DNA of 46,068 nt from a virus (IMGVR_UViG_3300045733_000450:1-46068); one strand, 5' to 3'; positions 9,101 to 16,521 are shown, counted from the first letter of the stretch. Numbers and translations are program-made. The notes: generated by a model not told the origin, from the sequence alone.

Positions 9101-11274
9101 GGAGGACCGCCCAGTCTTTTAACCCCAGGGTGATGAAGGCCATTGTGGACGCGCAGGGTAACCGCCGGATAGTGGCCATTAAGAAGGAAACGGTGGTCGG
9201 CTTTGACAACGGGAAGCCTGAACTTCTCGGCAAAACCCAGCGGGCCACGCCCAAGCGTACCGAGTGGTTTGACAAGCTGGTGATGGAGAAATTGGAAGCC
9301 CTGGCCAAAGACCTGGGCATTTCACACGAAAGAATATTGACCGGGAAAGGTCTACGCGGTCGCCGGCTGGGGGTCTCTTTCCCCGGAGGGATCAAGACCA
9401 AGCACGCAACCCCGGAGGACGTCATCATCCACGAAATCGGCCACCAGATTGACGATCGCTACGACATCAACACGTCTTTCTTCGGGGGATCGGACAAAGC
9501 CGGAATCGAAATGAGACGGATCTTGAAGAAGGAGATCCGCGCCCTGGCTGATTTGAGATATGAGGGCCAGCAGGTTAGCAGCTATTACCGGAAGTATGTC
9601 CGGAAGGGATCGGAAAAGGCCGCGGTCATGTTCCAAGCCTATCTTCACGCGCCGCAGGCTTTCCGGTCTACCGCCCCGAACGTGTACCAGAAATTCGTTG
9701 AGTTTTTAGGCCGACACCCGGAGACCCGGCCCATCCTGGATATAAAGCCGTCCCTGGTTTACGGGGACAAAACTATCGGGGGAACCCCGGACTATACCAA
9801 ATTTATCGACAAAAACGGTAAGACCTGGACGATCGGGGAGGCGACCACCAAGGAGATCGAGGCCAACACAAAACTGAAGTACCACAAGAATGCTCTACTG
9901 AACGAGATCATTACCTATAACGAATTGAAGAAGGTCGATAGGGCCATTGAATACCTGGAAAATTTGAAGACCGATCCGGAATTTTCTAAATTGGCGATCA
10001 AGCTGGGAACGCAGAATATCCCCGATGGATACAAGACTACCGTCTTGCCGCAGCTTCGAGGCTACGCTTTCCCGGATCGGATCGCGGAGACCTTTGACAC
10101 GTTTTACAAGCACGTTTCCCAGGGGATCATGGAGCCGTCCAGCGCCTACGCCCAGATAAACAAATTTCTCCGGAATGCCATTTTCTTTAATCCCTTGATC
10201 CATATCCCTAACATCACGGTCCACGCGATCGTTAACCGGGGGTCCGTGGCCCTGGCCAACCCGGTAGCTTACCCGCGAGCGGTCAAGGCCGGGTGGAGGG
10301 CGATCAAGGCCACCCTGGCCATGAACGATGATTATATCGCCGCGCTCGACCAGGGGGCTGGCTTGCTTTATTCGGGCGTTCAGAATCAAAACCTCTACAA
10401 GCTGATGCTGGAAAAAATGGGTTCGGAGTTGACGGCCAACCCGAACTTATTGCATAAAATCGGCCGAGCTATCGGGTATGTAAACCCGGCCCATTTGATC
10501 AAGGCGCTTTACAAGTTCTCCTCTCAAGCGACGTGGGCGGTCAACGATATCGCCACCCTCCAGGCGGTCTTTGAAGAAATGGGCCGAGGGGTTCCCATGG
10601 ATACAGCCGTCGAGGACACGGCCAAGCACATTCCTAATTACCGGATCCCGGCCCGGGTCATGAATAGTACGACCATTTCAAAGCTGATGCGACCGGACTC
10701 CGGAATAACGATGTTCGGGGCCTATCACTACGGAGCCCTGAAGTCCTACGGGGAAATGATAAAGTCCCTCCTGGGGAAAGTCCCCTTGAAAGAGCGGGTC
10801 GGGGCCATGGATAAATTGGCCATGTTGGGAATTGTGACGTTGATCCTCTACCCCATCCTGGACGAAATCGCCCAACAGCTCACCGGCAAGAAGGACGCTA
10901 AATTCAGGCGAGCCGGAGCGGCCACCTTCCCGTACAAAACGTGGCAACTGGCCAAGGGGGAAATCTCTTTCCCCGCTTGGGTGCAATCGGTATTGACCCC
11001 GAGCATAGGGCTAAGCTTAGGAATGTCTTTTTATATGGGCAGAGATCCACGAACGGGTCGTCTGATGCCGCCCGGAGAAGTAGCGTTAAACGCGATCGCG
11101 CCGATATCCCAGGCCAAAAGAATAGCCGAAGGGAAGACGTCTGCTTCCGCGGCCGGAGAATCATTGTTCGGAATCAGCCAAGGCCTTAAAAAGCCCGTCC
11201 GTCCGAGTACCGGTACGACATTTAATAAATTCTTTGGAATCCGTTCAGCGCACAAAACGCGAACGAACTGGTGA
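1..11274 (+). CDS. Giant polyvalent protein (3,777 aa when joined across the contig ends)
   Basis: The frame is open at base 1 and continues from the ATG at 45832 through the terminal overlap, giving 3,777 residues (full-length numbering: residue 21 is at base 1). Modules seen: hydrophobic Gly/Ala-rich N-terminus; Pro-rich linker about 430-530; ParB-like domain about 624-704 with VANGHHRLAHAKRLG at 678 and a DdrB-like tail; second ParB-like domain about 1311-1397 (VSNGHRRVAAAKLAGQ at 1371); a domain with VHNMS...LGGLPVPS...SPRYP about 1583-1657; WSGLEEWL and EEVQSDW...WHEVAIKRMLRYA...KKFGA domains about 1984-2461; RadC-like MPN/JAB motif HNHPSG (H2702, H2704, D2715); YVPR region about 3024; zincin HEIGH (H3164, E3165, H3168); C-terminal membrane segment about 3626-3648. 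The combination matches the polyvalent proteins described by Iyer and Aravind, thought to be injected with DNA to counter host defences (DarB/DdrB-like). Its place after internal-virion-like genes fits ejection with the genome (inference). Confidence 0.85.
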   Translation, partial: SPTPSTFVFDDPQTDEEKFAKFNKDLEDQALVGQRAFQGSMDLGQKSRDYEDLNKSLEDQALVGQRAMDESLALGDSSRQYDEQHPTLLRDVTQRIKSKAQVATHLLTGALSFPIGLVAGAGEAIKGKGSEGFQTGQQRVAEHFTPNPEVIGDLTPEAEGTLGAVGKVTGALAKAGGAVTAAIGGEGWRKFGEVLGDLSMIGLPIALKGVAVKYVGKGLKENLSTLIREHNKLGMTPEDSALMAEGLINQAHGKMVERAGRPLDLWEQWKAKRGFARMGEELKAAREGGPSEPFNPEFSGEVAGPKRITGRMDAYTPEAEPAGNVVGPLEPFSPEIAGEVQRAGRPALPEPIDPTLTRGEFPGRFPGPAERFSPDLAGGIRRVRQLPALPEAQGFDLVGKPYGPPPPTISGMRSAQSAQGSFIFDDGMPDKAVGASRTGDLPPAATTTPALPPAPGLPPSAGPGISPEVGAKPLIPAPSMTPPPASGAPGAALPSPGPAPMAGGGSPPPAPGQPPTDRPMAEDEVFKFPNAQAAGDYITARRMQKDDTIFEQIVDSKTGEVVVRNNNFLRRDPIARKLPPEPPVTPNTNPTGKAVIQNTSEFPVLRVPTNKIETNPKELQFKLDVNASGEQKPLQGEWNDLASGNLLLWQDKSGKFFVANGHHRLAHAKRLGVPEVNAQVLKEADGFSVIDARRIAAESNILEGKGTIYDQAEYFRTQPEYTPDLARKRGVETKGYAIGKLATGNTYDLFRDRKIKPDVAAEISTAAPGNESLQAVGIKFALGHPKADPGEVTHFIKAIELQRAPQAKGEQVDLFGFDDAAIRSAEQAAKKATKIIKDLREDLNAISGASRRPARAKKLGVDVSNPAEVIARADQLKAEIGAWEKWYNDPAKIALVEGSGGMTVKEPRWEFGGRIPFGAVEVVQPGDIKRAKPDKTAQGSLFGSGDPYKEATEKHRIQFEKFNKTREDYRARRIGDDEFLAAKKEFDAAQQELDKAESLEKKRPAEPKKKVEQVGMFDQPKAEPPKVEPKREPFPEPPKKTAGIPEDPKWAVPGSGRPVKGEMVWENRFSRGAYGTIDGPMEKSPERAVEALAEKKAKSEEFKLDTEKIAAATKKVSAGNYTDEDIKALTGRGLNSSTAGTESVLRGLGLNSTEARKVIKSIFEVGSTSNGTILYSVREAIEAARKKGYFSPKPTPEFGKTEKPVEKPNEQLALIEKGEKQLTLFETTKEFKAIPDKEKMVPQGDVWKWEASHYFKDHEKLASSRTKPMPPYPWKEGDWTIDKDVDLPYGHQVEKLVRLPVKDLVLTEEDYTKSNQGGRGDDARLYAGWIKEGKEPPPISVVETDSGKMSVSNGHRRVAAAKLAGQETILAWVSPRMEVGKAYGGGPIYVGMTYEGATLGPKEAEKQREARRADSAGKDLKAEAEALGVTYKGPWKSGGKILFENFTDNLTHGDFVVKPGESIRDALLKMRKPFVEAGNIPASALNLAEPKKEYGADRYYVKKEKYSELRGEHGPFHDVWRIYDRKTGEKASGVDYSSEERSGSVVKKMNQAKAEPVKNLAIVHNMSTDNLRHTLKLGGLPVPSTAVVNVNYPSLDKFGEITLIAHPDRLGPDAGKENKYFDADIYSPRYPKAKYHLKGNSSKYLIDWLKAVEGEIPPGREGRYFPGPYVIESNVADVGLSLALKSDEPLVAYAYLQEIGKVPKETTNSYEGRGLISAAIKEAGHDNFEKWVDDKTQKLRIETEGKIWSGMDRNGNSKWRAETLDLVVRMLKKDLKDGEGFNYGVPSIRASVAKRFRTLKQIQADRDRIISKQDMDKIKDETEQEFVDLAGQATDLLKHKRGFGDLDTFSEHLKEAIQTRNFWKVFGDKSEYYNPGVDIDGLRSFVNKLRNMPTGYFEGKIQRAVGLHEFDRAVVPHDTPADLVAGLKAKGLEVETYKRGDEQARSAAVKKSAEKGGVLFEPQKEYKASGPIWFSKMVEVIERKLPNAGTKETYLEAIRSWSGQALSWPTKNFVGPVHPTLSEFTKNELKWSGLEEWLAEQKGKITKAEVLVFLKANQVEVKEVVKQRQPLTVPEQLRYGHFLNNSHKPWSEKDHAEYNALKKKALAGQTKFEQYVLPGGENYREIVLSLPVETKPMEQSFKRWNEIRVSWDEKPGTIEEYNKGVPAVAFKSSHFDEPNTFAHVRVNDRTNDKGEKVLFLEEVQSDWALEGRKKGYGTNELPPTLRVARTRKEKMPNGETRYFVESEGGTILGVSDTEERAGDIAAATIEREMRDYRRKTPPFPFAQNWHEVAIKRMLRYAAENGYDRLAWINGEETAKRYDLSKHFKEVAYHKYKTSPTPGVDAGTYHIEGTLINGEIHNFGTFSAEDLPNAVGKEMADRILSGEGRESTSRMIMGGVRGAKILSGLDLKIGGKWAFNLYDKMVPEFLKKYGKKFGAGVEPADLYVKDDVWHVWDAKGEPVAYRGEGFATINFPTKGDAATAAHENKGTYSHAQGEVDKDFQSVPITSAMRSEVMTKGQALFERHKEYAAIRAELLKQRNHQYDWLSPIDLKIAVEALAELRKVEALPIKGQGATAKTIGKAISTELIHKGRIDFEGREVKDIREMVGLFQIFRNPKFETSRWIFVKDLPNGKMKIMGHYGTTSKLPGETRIFKSEDGGRNRYELERRKERMGADGYYSTHNHPSGIIKDSPEDRNATGSLYGVDQNGKAIAPGFRGMIIIDHEKYGFMTHGLKRGQLNYTAEDISTGKEDPFLRAEIDHNFLGTTVISPNDLAGVAVRLNHEKNFSTVLFLSTSLAIRGIHDVHDSVIKRGDFSGYLRNRAREFGSSRAVIVTENKDLSGRLVDLFKKHILLEFNLVSKDGIFSAANELGRPDPNPDLWMGKKGRVSTVASPAVAYGASKAKAYIQKTKELVKYSGDLQEDYYRLRNKSEIDRILTKQYLKAARGTPSDYRAIYSWIEDPKEPITVEQKKLYTDEIEPIRTERNALFSKLRNEGIPVEGEGYVPRFVADRGGFFDRLINGMKTSNAGAGLLRRTAQSFNPRVMKAIVDAQGNRRIVAIKKETVVGFDNGKPELLGKTQRATPKRTEWFDKLVMEKLEALAKDLGISHERILTGKGLRGRRLGVSFPGGIKTKHATPEDVIIHEIGHQIDDRYDINTSFFGGSDKAGIEMRRILKKEIRALADLRYEGQQVSSYYRKYVRKGSEKAAVMFQAYLHAPQAFRSTAPNVYQKFVEFLGRHPETRPILDIKPSLVYGDKTIGGTPDYTKFIDKNGKTWTIGEATTKEIEANTKLKYHKNALLNEIITYNELKKVDRAIEYLENLKTDPEFSKLAIKLGTQNIPDGYKTTVLPQLRGYAFPDRIAETFDTFYKHVSQGIMEPSSAYAQINKFLRNAIFFNPLIHIPNITVHAIVNRGSVALANPVAYPRAVKAGWRAIKATLAMNDDYIAALDQGAGLLYSGVQNQNLYKLMLEKMGSELTANPNLLHKIGRAIGYVNPAHLIKALYKFSSQATWAVNDIATLQAVFEEMGRGVPMDTAVEDTAKHIPNYRIPARVMNSTTISKLMRPDSGITMFGAYHYGALKSYGEMIKSLLGKVPLKERVGAMDKLAMLGIVTLILYPILDEIAQQLTGKKDAKFRRAGAATFPYKTWQLAKGEISFPAWVQSVLTPSIGLSLGMSFYMGRDPRTGRLMPPGEVALNAIAPISQAKRIAEGKTSASAAGESLFGISQGLKKPVRPSTGTTFNKFFGIRSAHKTRTNW
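874..1140 (+). repeat. Three EPFSPE-type degenerate peptide repeats in the giant protein
   Basis: The pattern E-[PR]-F-[NS]-P-[ED]-x-[SA]-G-[EG]-[VI] occurs at 874-906, 988-1020 and 1108-1140, spaced 38-40 codons, in the low-complexity linker before the first ParB-like domain. The copies differ at the DNA level, so the peptide appears to be what is conserved. Function unknown; a short binding or docking motif is possible. Confidence 0.55.
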
Positions 11275-11278
11275 TAAA

Positions 11279-13198
11279 ATGATCGGCAACCTGCTATCGG
11301 ATCAACCCATAACTCCTAAGCGAACGACCAGCATGGTACCGCCCGGAATGGGGGATCTGAACTATCTCCAGAGCCTTATCGCGGGGATCACAAATCAGGA
11401 ATTAAACACCACGTCGAGCCCGACCTGGGTGGGGGGTACGTTCACAGGGTTGACCGCCAGCCTGCCGATCGTCACCAACGCGAGCAAGGCCCTGGCCAGC
11501 GTTTCCTATGCCACCTTCAAGGCCAGCCTGGCGATCGCGCAGGCGGATGTTTCTGGGTTGACGACCGCTTCAAGCCCGACCTTCGCCGGGTTGACACTAA
11601 CGGCCTTTTCCGGATTTGTGAAAGCCGCGGCGGGAGTCCTGAGCGCTGGGAGTATCGCCGCCGGAGATCTTCCCGCCCACGTCCTGGATGGTGCCATACA
11701 TACCGTATCCGGGTTGACCGGGGGCCATTTTCTGAAAGCTACGGGGGCCACAACGTTCGGTTTCGCCGCGCACGGCCTGACTTATTCCGATGTGGGGGCC
11801 GAGGCCAACGGGGCCGTGTCCACTCATAATAGCTCCGCCTCCGCTCACGGATTCACCACCGCTGGAAAAGCCCTGGCCAATTTGGCCAATCCTTCGGCAA
11901 TCACCTTCCCGCGCGTTAACGCGGACAATACGGCAACGCTGCTTTCGGCAAGTGATTTTCGAACGGCAATCGGCGCGGGTACATCGAGTTTTGATGGAGC
12001 GTATAGTTCACTTTCAGGGAAGCCTGCCCTTGGCACAGCATCAGCGCAGGACGTGGGCTATTTCGATTTGGCCGGGGTAGCCAGCGGGGCCGTTGCCGCC
12101 CATGCGGCGCTGATTACCGGGGTTCATGGCCTGATATTCACAGCGGGCAAAGCCCTGACGTTGCAAAAAAGCATGACCCTGACCGCTGCCGACGATACCG
12201 GAGTTTACACCTTCCCGACCGGGACAAAGACCCTCTTGGCCACCACGGGTAGCCCTGCCGCTCTGGTGATCGCTTCGCAGGCCACGGGGGATCTGCTTTA
12301 TGCCAGTTCGGCCACGGCTTGGTCCAGGCTGGCCCTGGGGGCCGCAGGTAAGGCTCTGGTGGTCAATGCCGGGGGGACTCTCCCGGAGTGGGGAACGGTC
12401 TTGACCAACCCCATGGACGCCGCCGGCCAACTGATCTACGGCGGGGCCGCTGGTGCGCCAACCAAACTGGCCGCAGGGGCGACGACCGATATCCTGGTCG
12501 GAGGAGGAGCAGCCGCGCCGGTTTGGACTGCGGCGACGGGGACCGGGGTACCGGTGAGGGCTGGAAGTCCGACCTTTACTGGAGTTCTTACCACTCCACA
12601 ACTTTCAATTCCTAAATCATCGACCTACAATTCAGAGGGAACCTACGGTCTCTATATCGCAGATCCAACCAACGATACAGGGGTTCAGTTTGGTGCTGAT
12701 ATTACTCTTCACGCATCTTTTATTCAGTCGATGGATCCAGGAACATCCTATACTACCCGCCCTCTTTTGCTTCAACCAAACGGTGGCTATGTGGGAGTTG
12801 GTGGAGTATCGGCTCCCAACGCACCGTTATCAGTTATGGTGGCCGCAGGGGCCTCGGAAACCGTAGCCTTGAGTCTTTACCCATCTACTTCAGGTGGACT
12901 ACCAGCCTATAGTTTTGGTATGGGACCAACAAATACGGAGGGCTTTGTTTCTTATAGGTCTGGAACTGGGTCAAGTGCGACATTTGGTCATAAGTTTTTA
13001 GTTAACAACGTGGAGATTATGCGTATTGATGGGAATGGTAGGGTAGGAATTAAAAGTACTGCACCCAAAAGCCCCTTGCAGGTCATTGGGTTGACAAACT
13101 ATGCCAGTGATGCGCTCGCGGCCGCTGCGGGACTGACATCAGGGGCATTCTATCGGCATGATTTTGGTGGGGTTGGTTATGTCTGTGCGGTTCCCTAA
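11279..13198 (+). CDS. Tail fibre / receptor-binding-like virion protein
   Basis: This 639-aa protein is built of phage-fibre-type Gly/Ala/Ser/Thr-rich repeats, such as SSPTFAGLTL and the TGVYTFPTGTKTLLATTG segment. Its C-terminal part ends in SDALAAAAGLTSGAFYRHD, a pattern common at the ends of phage tail proteins. I chose the ATG at 11279, four bases after the stop of the giant gene, over a TTG at 11234 inside that gene. From about 12600 the DNA becomes AT-richer with different codon choice, so residues about 440-639 look like a separately acquired host-recognition domain. The family assignment rests on composition and position; the receptor is unknown. Confidence 0.6.
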   Translation: MIGNLLSDQPITPKRTTSMVPPGMGDLNYLQSLIAGITNQELNTTSSPTWVGGTFTGLTASLPIVTNASKALASVSYATFKASLAIAQADVSGLTTASSPTFAGLTLTAFSGFVKAAAGVLSAGSIAAGDLPAHVLDGAIHTVSGLTGGHFLKATGATTFGFAAHGLTYSDVGAEANGAVSTHNSSASAHGFTTAGKALANLANPSAITFPRVNADNTATLLSASDFRTAIGAGTSSFDGAYSSLSGKPALGTASAQDVGYFDLAGVASGAVAAHAALITGVHGLIFTAGKALTLQKSMTLTAADDTGVYTFPTGTKTLLATTGSPAALVIASQATGDLLYASSATAWSRLALGAAGKALVVNAGGTLPEWGTVLTNPMDAAGQLIYGGAAGAPTKLAAGATTDILVGGGAAAPVWTAATGTGVPVRAGSPTFTGVLTTPQLSIPKSSTYNSEGTYGLYIADPTNDTGVQFGADITLHASFIQSMDPGTSYTTRPLLLQPNGGYVGVGGVSAPNAPLSVMVAAGASETVALSLYPSTSGGLPAYSFGMGPTNTEGFVSYRSGTGSSATFGHKFLVNNVEIMRIDGNGRVGIKSTAPKSPLQVIGLTNYASDALAAAAGLTSGAFYRHDFGGVGYVCAVP

Positions 13199-13228
13199 AC
13201 GGAGAAATTCCAAATTAAAGGAGGATTT

Positions 13229-13648
13229 ATGGAAGAAAAACTAACGAAAACCTTGGAGGAATGGCAGGAAATTTATTTCGGGGCGCAAGCCCTGGCACAG
13301 GAGTCTATCCCCGTCAAGGAGGCCTACAATCTCGCCCGCAATTTAGACCGCATCGAGGCTGCGGTCAAGGCCCTGGACTCCCTGCGCTTGAAAATGCTGG
13401 AAGAAATGGCCGACAAAGACGATGCAGGAAGGCCGATTATGCTGGACGTCCCCGGAGTGCCGGGAAGGCAGTTCCAGATAAAAGAGAATTGGGATGCCTT
13501 CCAAACCGCTTGGCAGGAAGTTATTGACCAGGAAGAGACCATTGAGGTCAGGCTGCTATCCACGGAAAAGATCGCGGAAAAGCTCGAAACCATTAAACCG
13601 CAGGTCCTTAAATTGGTCCTGCCGATCTTCGCAAAGGAGGAAGGATGA
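13229..13648 (+). CDS. Hypothetical helical phage protein (139 aa)
   Basis: A strong AGGAGG lies just before the ATG. The protein is mostly helical and charged, with a short conserved-looking middle (DVPGVPGRQFQIKENWDAF). It has no signal peptide and no membrane segment. It sits between the tail fibre and a cluster of secreted proteins, and its stop overlaps the next start by four bases (ATGA), so the two are translationally coupled. The size and EKLETIKPQVL end resemble small unnamed phage proteins found near fibre and lysis genes; I do not recognise a function. Confidence 0.6.
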   Translation: MEEKLTKTLEEWQEIYFGAQALAQESIPVKEAYNLARNLDRIEAAVKALDSLRLKMLEEMADKDDAGRPIMLDVPGVPGRQFQIKENWDAFQTAWQEVIDQEETIEVRLLSTEKIAEKLETIKPQVLKLVLPIFAKEEG

Positions 13649-14025
13649 AAAAGTGTAGTCCGTTCGGATGGTGTCTGGTTTGTTGTGTGCTTTTCTGGAT
13701 TCTGGTGGGTGGGGTCTGTATCGCGAAAGCGGACTCCCTCACGTTCGATTGCACGCCGGCCGGGGATCTCGTTACCAAGGCCGCGGTATCGATCAATTCC
13801 GCCGCCCCGGTTGACGCCGCCCTGGTAAGCACCTGCGGGAACGATCCGGCTACGAAAGTGACCTGCGCGGACCCGGCATCGAAAACGATTTGTTTTCCCG
13901 CGCCGACCGGCCCCTTCACGGCCACCGCTACGGTAACTAACGCGAGGACAACGAGTCCACCCTCAAGCCTTTTAACAGTGCCCGGCGTACCTTCGTCCCC
14001 AGCGTCTTTAAGGCGGGTACAATAA
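13645..14025 (+). CDS. Secreted Cys-containing protein with signal peptide (126 aa)
   Basis: The N-terminus is a typical signal sequence: MKK, a hydrophobic core to about residue 25, and an AKA site at 27-29 suggesting cleavage before D30. The mature part is short and rich in Ala, Thr, Pro and Val with several cysteines (at FDC, TCG, TCAD, TICF), consistent with a disulfide-stabilised beta domain. It starts within the stop of the previous gene (ATGA). A phage gene with a Sec signal acts in the host envelope or periplasm, for example in surface modification or superinfection exclusion; that role is inference. Function unknown. Confidence 0.6.
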   Translation: MKKCSPFGWCLVCCVLFWILVGGVCIAKADSLTFDCTPAGDLVTKAAVSINSAAPVDAALVSTCGNDPATKVTCADPASKTICFPAPTGPFTATATVTNARTTSPPSSLLTVPGVPSSPASLRRVQ

Positions 14026-14092
14026 CCGGGCGAGGGGTTACCCTACGACACCTAATTTTAGATCCAGGATTCTGGTAAGAAAGGAAAACATC

Positions 14093-15115
14093 ATGTCAAA
14101 GTGGCAAAAAGTGATTGACGCCCCAGGAAATTTTCCAATGTGCGGGGTCTATTTTAACGATAAGCTTTATCTCGGCGGTTATGGTTCCGGAGCCATTTAT
14201 TCCTGGATGCCCCTGGATACCGAGCTGGATAACTCCGGAGAATCTATCCTGGGAATGGTGGAGCACAAGGGATCGATTTACGCCGCTTCAGAAAACAACG
14301 ATATGGAGGGGCAGCATACCCGGGTGCTGCGCCGGACCCCTGGAGCGGGGTGGGTAGACGTCGGGATCCAGGGATACGCGGCCTTTTTCATGACTACCTG
14401 GAATGGCTTTATCGTCGTGACCGCGACGACCGACCTGCACACCGTGGACTATTGGTTTTCAGCGGACGGGAATTCCTTCCAGCATGGGCAAAAGTTTGAT
14501 AATTGGGTCTGGGTGCCGGCGGTCTTCAAGGGGGAACTTTACTTCCTGGGCCATTACGGCCGGGTCGAGGATAATCTCGGATCTTGTGCGATCAAGTGGA
14601 ACGGTACGGCCTTCGTGGAGGTCCCGGCCCTGTGTCATGTTCCGGGTGTCCTGGAATGGCAATGCGCCACCGAGCATAACGGGGCCATGTACCTGGGGTC
14701 CGGCGGGTGGGTGCTGGGACGGGGGACGTCTCCCTGCGGAGTCTGGAAGTTTGATGGAAACTCCTGCGTTCAGGTATTCGACGGCGCTCCGCAGCACGAA
14801 TGCCAAGCTCTGTTGAGTTCCAAGTTCAACGGATATCTCTACGCCTCTTTCGGCAACGGCTTCAAGACCGATGAGGGTGGAAGCCAGATCCGGGCCTCCC
14901 TGGACGGAGAGACAAATTGGCTTGATGCCGGGGCCTTTGACTGCCCCCAAATGTACGTGCTGTTAGATACGCCCTATGGGTTTATCGCGGCTGGTGGGGC
15001 ACAGGGGAACCTCCAGATTCATTTTTTCGACACCCAGGCGGTTCAGCCAGGGCCTACTCCCCTCCCGCCGGCTCCCACTCAAAACACCTGCCCTAAATGC
15101 GGATATCAATGGTAG
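14093..15115 (+). CDS. Beta-propeller-like protein with C-terminal zinc ribbon motif (340 aa)
   Basis: Repeats of about 45-50 residues recur with the pattern (F/H)NG-x-(L/M)YLGG or KGELYFLGH followed by a W/F-rich strand, as in kelch-like or other beta-propellers. A Pro-rich linker (PGPTPLPPAP) leads to a terminal CPKCGYQW. The start is preceded by AAGAAAGGAA. There is no signal peptide. It lies among secreted and surface genes after the tail fibre, so an accessory adhesin or receptor-binding role is possible but unproven. The terminal CxxC may be half of a metal site completed by oligomerisation (inference). Confidence 0.5.
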   Translation: MSKWQKVIDAPGNFPMCGVYFNDKLYLGGYGSGAIYSWMPLDTELDNSGESILGMVEHKGSIYAASENNDMEGQHTRVLRRTPGAGWVDVGIQGYAAFFMTTWNGFIVVTATTDLHTVDYWFSADGNSFQHGQKFDNWVWVPAVFKGELYFLGHYGRVEDNLGSCAIKWNGTAFVEVPALCHVPGVLEWQCATEHNGAMYLGSGGWVLGRGTSPCGVWKFDGNSCVQVFDGAPQHECQALLSSKFNGYLYASFGNGFKTDEGGSQIRASLDGETNWLDAGAFDCPQMYVLLDTPYGFIAAGGAQGNLQIHFFDTQAVQPGPTPLPPAPTQNTCPKCGYQW

Positions 15116-15127
15116 AAAGGAGATGCC

Positions 15128-15940
15128 ATGAAACGAAAATTGCTGTATATTTTTCTGGCCCTTATCGTGGCCGGGTGTTCTTCTAAGATCGCCTACGGCC
15201 CGAGCGGGGCGGTAGAGAAGGCGTCAAATTACACCATCAACGAAACCGAGACCCTTGACCAAAAGGGAAAAGTAACCAGCCGAAGCCGAAGCTCAATTCC
15301 CTTTGTTCCGGACCGCTGGTACTCTGACGCGCTCGACAAGCTGGGGCCGCTGCTCTCCGGGTTCGCTTCAGTCTGGAAAACCATGAGCCCTATCCCTATC
15401 CCGAGCCCTACGCCGACGCCGACGCCGAGCCCTACGCCGAGCCCTACACCCACGCCGGCCCCCAAGCCGACCCCCTACCCGGCCCCAGGTCCCGCTCCAG
15501 TGCCAGGCCCTACCCCGCCCCCGGTAGCTTCCTCGGTGTTCAAAACCAGCGGTAATGTGATTACCCTGGACATGAACACCCTGTCGGGGAGTATGAGGAA
15601 GGCAGGATTCCAAGGCAGGGACACGGCCCTCTGGTACACCATGGCTTATATTTATGCGTATGGACCGGGAGGAGACCTGCCGGAACTACAGGACGGGGAA
15701 ATGGCCGTTCTCAATACCCAGCGCCAGGCTATATTTAATTGGTTTGATGCCGAGGTCATGAAGGTCAAATCCACGATGCTCACCTATCCCGCCCTTAGTC
15801 TGGTGGCGATCTCCAATGACGGATTTGATATGTGTGGTTTTCGCCTTGGTCCCCCTATCCTGGAACGACTGAAAGAGTTTGGGAGCCGGGTGACCCTGGG
15901 GACAATCTTTACTTATCCGGAAAGCGACAAGAAGAAATGA
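15128..15940 (+). CDS. Phage-encoded lipoprotein with Pro-rich stalk (270 aa)
   Basis: The signal sequence ends in a lipobox, LIVAGC, with the lipidated cysteine at residue 17. A Pro/Thr/Ser-rich stalk (about 90-137), encoded by near-perfect short DNA repeats at about 15392-15475, leads to a C-terminal domain with [17 protein letters not shown] and [10 protein letters not shown]. It is much longer than a typical outer spanin. Known phage lipoproteins act in lysis or block reinfection at the outer membrane; the sequence does not decide between these. A GGAG site precedes the ATG, and the stop overlaps the next start (ATGA). Confidence 0.65.
   Translation: MKRKLLYIFLALIVAGCSSKIAYGPSGAVEKASNYTINETETLDQKGKVTSRSRSSIPFVPDRWYSDALDKLGPLLSGFASVWKTMSPIPIPSPTPTPTPSPTPSPTPTPAPKPTPYPAPGPAPVPGPTPPPVASSVFKTSGNVITLDMNTLSGSMRKAGFQGRDTALWYTMAYIYAYGPGGDLPELQDGEMAVLNTQRQAIFNWFDAEVMKVKSTMLTYPALSLVAISNDGFDMCGFRLGPPILERLKEFGSRVTLGTIFTYPESDKKK
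15392..15475 (+). repeat. Short tandem repeats encoding the (PTPSPT) stalk of the lipoprotein
   Basis: Units close to CCTACGCCGA repeat in tandem and encode alternating Pro-Thr/Ser. Such a tract can change length by slippage without breaking the frame, because units of three or six bases preserve it. Confidence 0.6.
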
Positions 15941-16521
15941 ACGATCTTCACCGCTACTATGAGCACCGATCGGAACTGGATACCGCGGATCTCCTGACGT
16001 ATGTGACGGATGGAGCTGTAAGCTGGGCTATTCGCCAGTGGAGCCCAGGAGCGAACCATGCCGGGATGGTTCTCTACCTGCGAGAATACGCGGGAGAGAC
16101 CGAGCGCCGATGGACCATGGAGGCGACCGCCCACGGTCCGAGAATGGCCTTTCTCTCTGAACTGCTCGAAGAGCTGGACGGAGAATGCTATTGGCATCAA
16201 CTGAAGCCTGAAATAAGCAATGCAAAGCGAGAAGCGGCCGGCGGTTGGGCTCTGACGCAGCAGGGGGTTGTCAAGTATGACCTCAAGGGCGTTTTACAGT
16301 ATCCATTCCGGAAAGTATCTGCTAATCTAAATAAGCTGGCCTGCTCGGAATACGTTCAGTTTTCATGGTGGAAGGGTACGATAATAACCATGGAAGTGGG
16401 CGCGATCATGGCAAGGCCTTCGGATCTACCTAATTTCGGAGTCACGCGACCGCCGATCTTGCTCGTCACACACAAGCCGTTTATTCAGGTTCCTTCCCAG
16501 CTTGAAACCATAACCCCGTAA
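15937..16521 (+). CDS. Permuted NlpC/P60-like (YiiX/LRAT-type) papain-fold enzyme
   Basis: I chose the ATG at 15937, which overlaps the lipoprotein stop (ATGA), giving 194 aa. The order of catalytic motifs is permuted: the His motif comes first ([12 protein letters not shown], about residue 40) and the Cys motif follows ([12 protein letters not shown], about residue 135). This matches the circularly permuted NlpC/P60 families that cleave peptidoglycan stems or deacylate lipids. Tight coupling to a lipoprotein and a secreted protein suggests work on the host envelope, during entry or lysis. It has no signal of its own, so export or virion association would be needed. Confidence 0.6.
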   Translation: MNDLHRYYEHRSELDTADLLTYVTDGAVSWAIRQWSPGANHAGMVLYLREYAGETERRWTMEATAHGPRMAFLSELLEELDGECYWHQLKPEISNAKREAAGGWALTQQGVVKYDLKGVLQYPFRKVSANLNKLACSEYVQFSWWKGTIITMEVGAIMARPSDLPNFGVTRPPILLVTHKPFIQVPSQLETITP

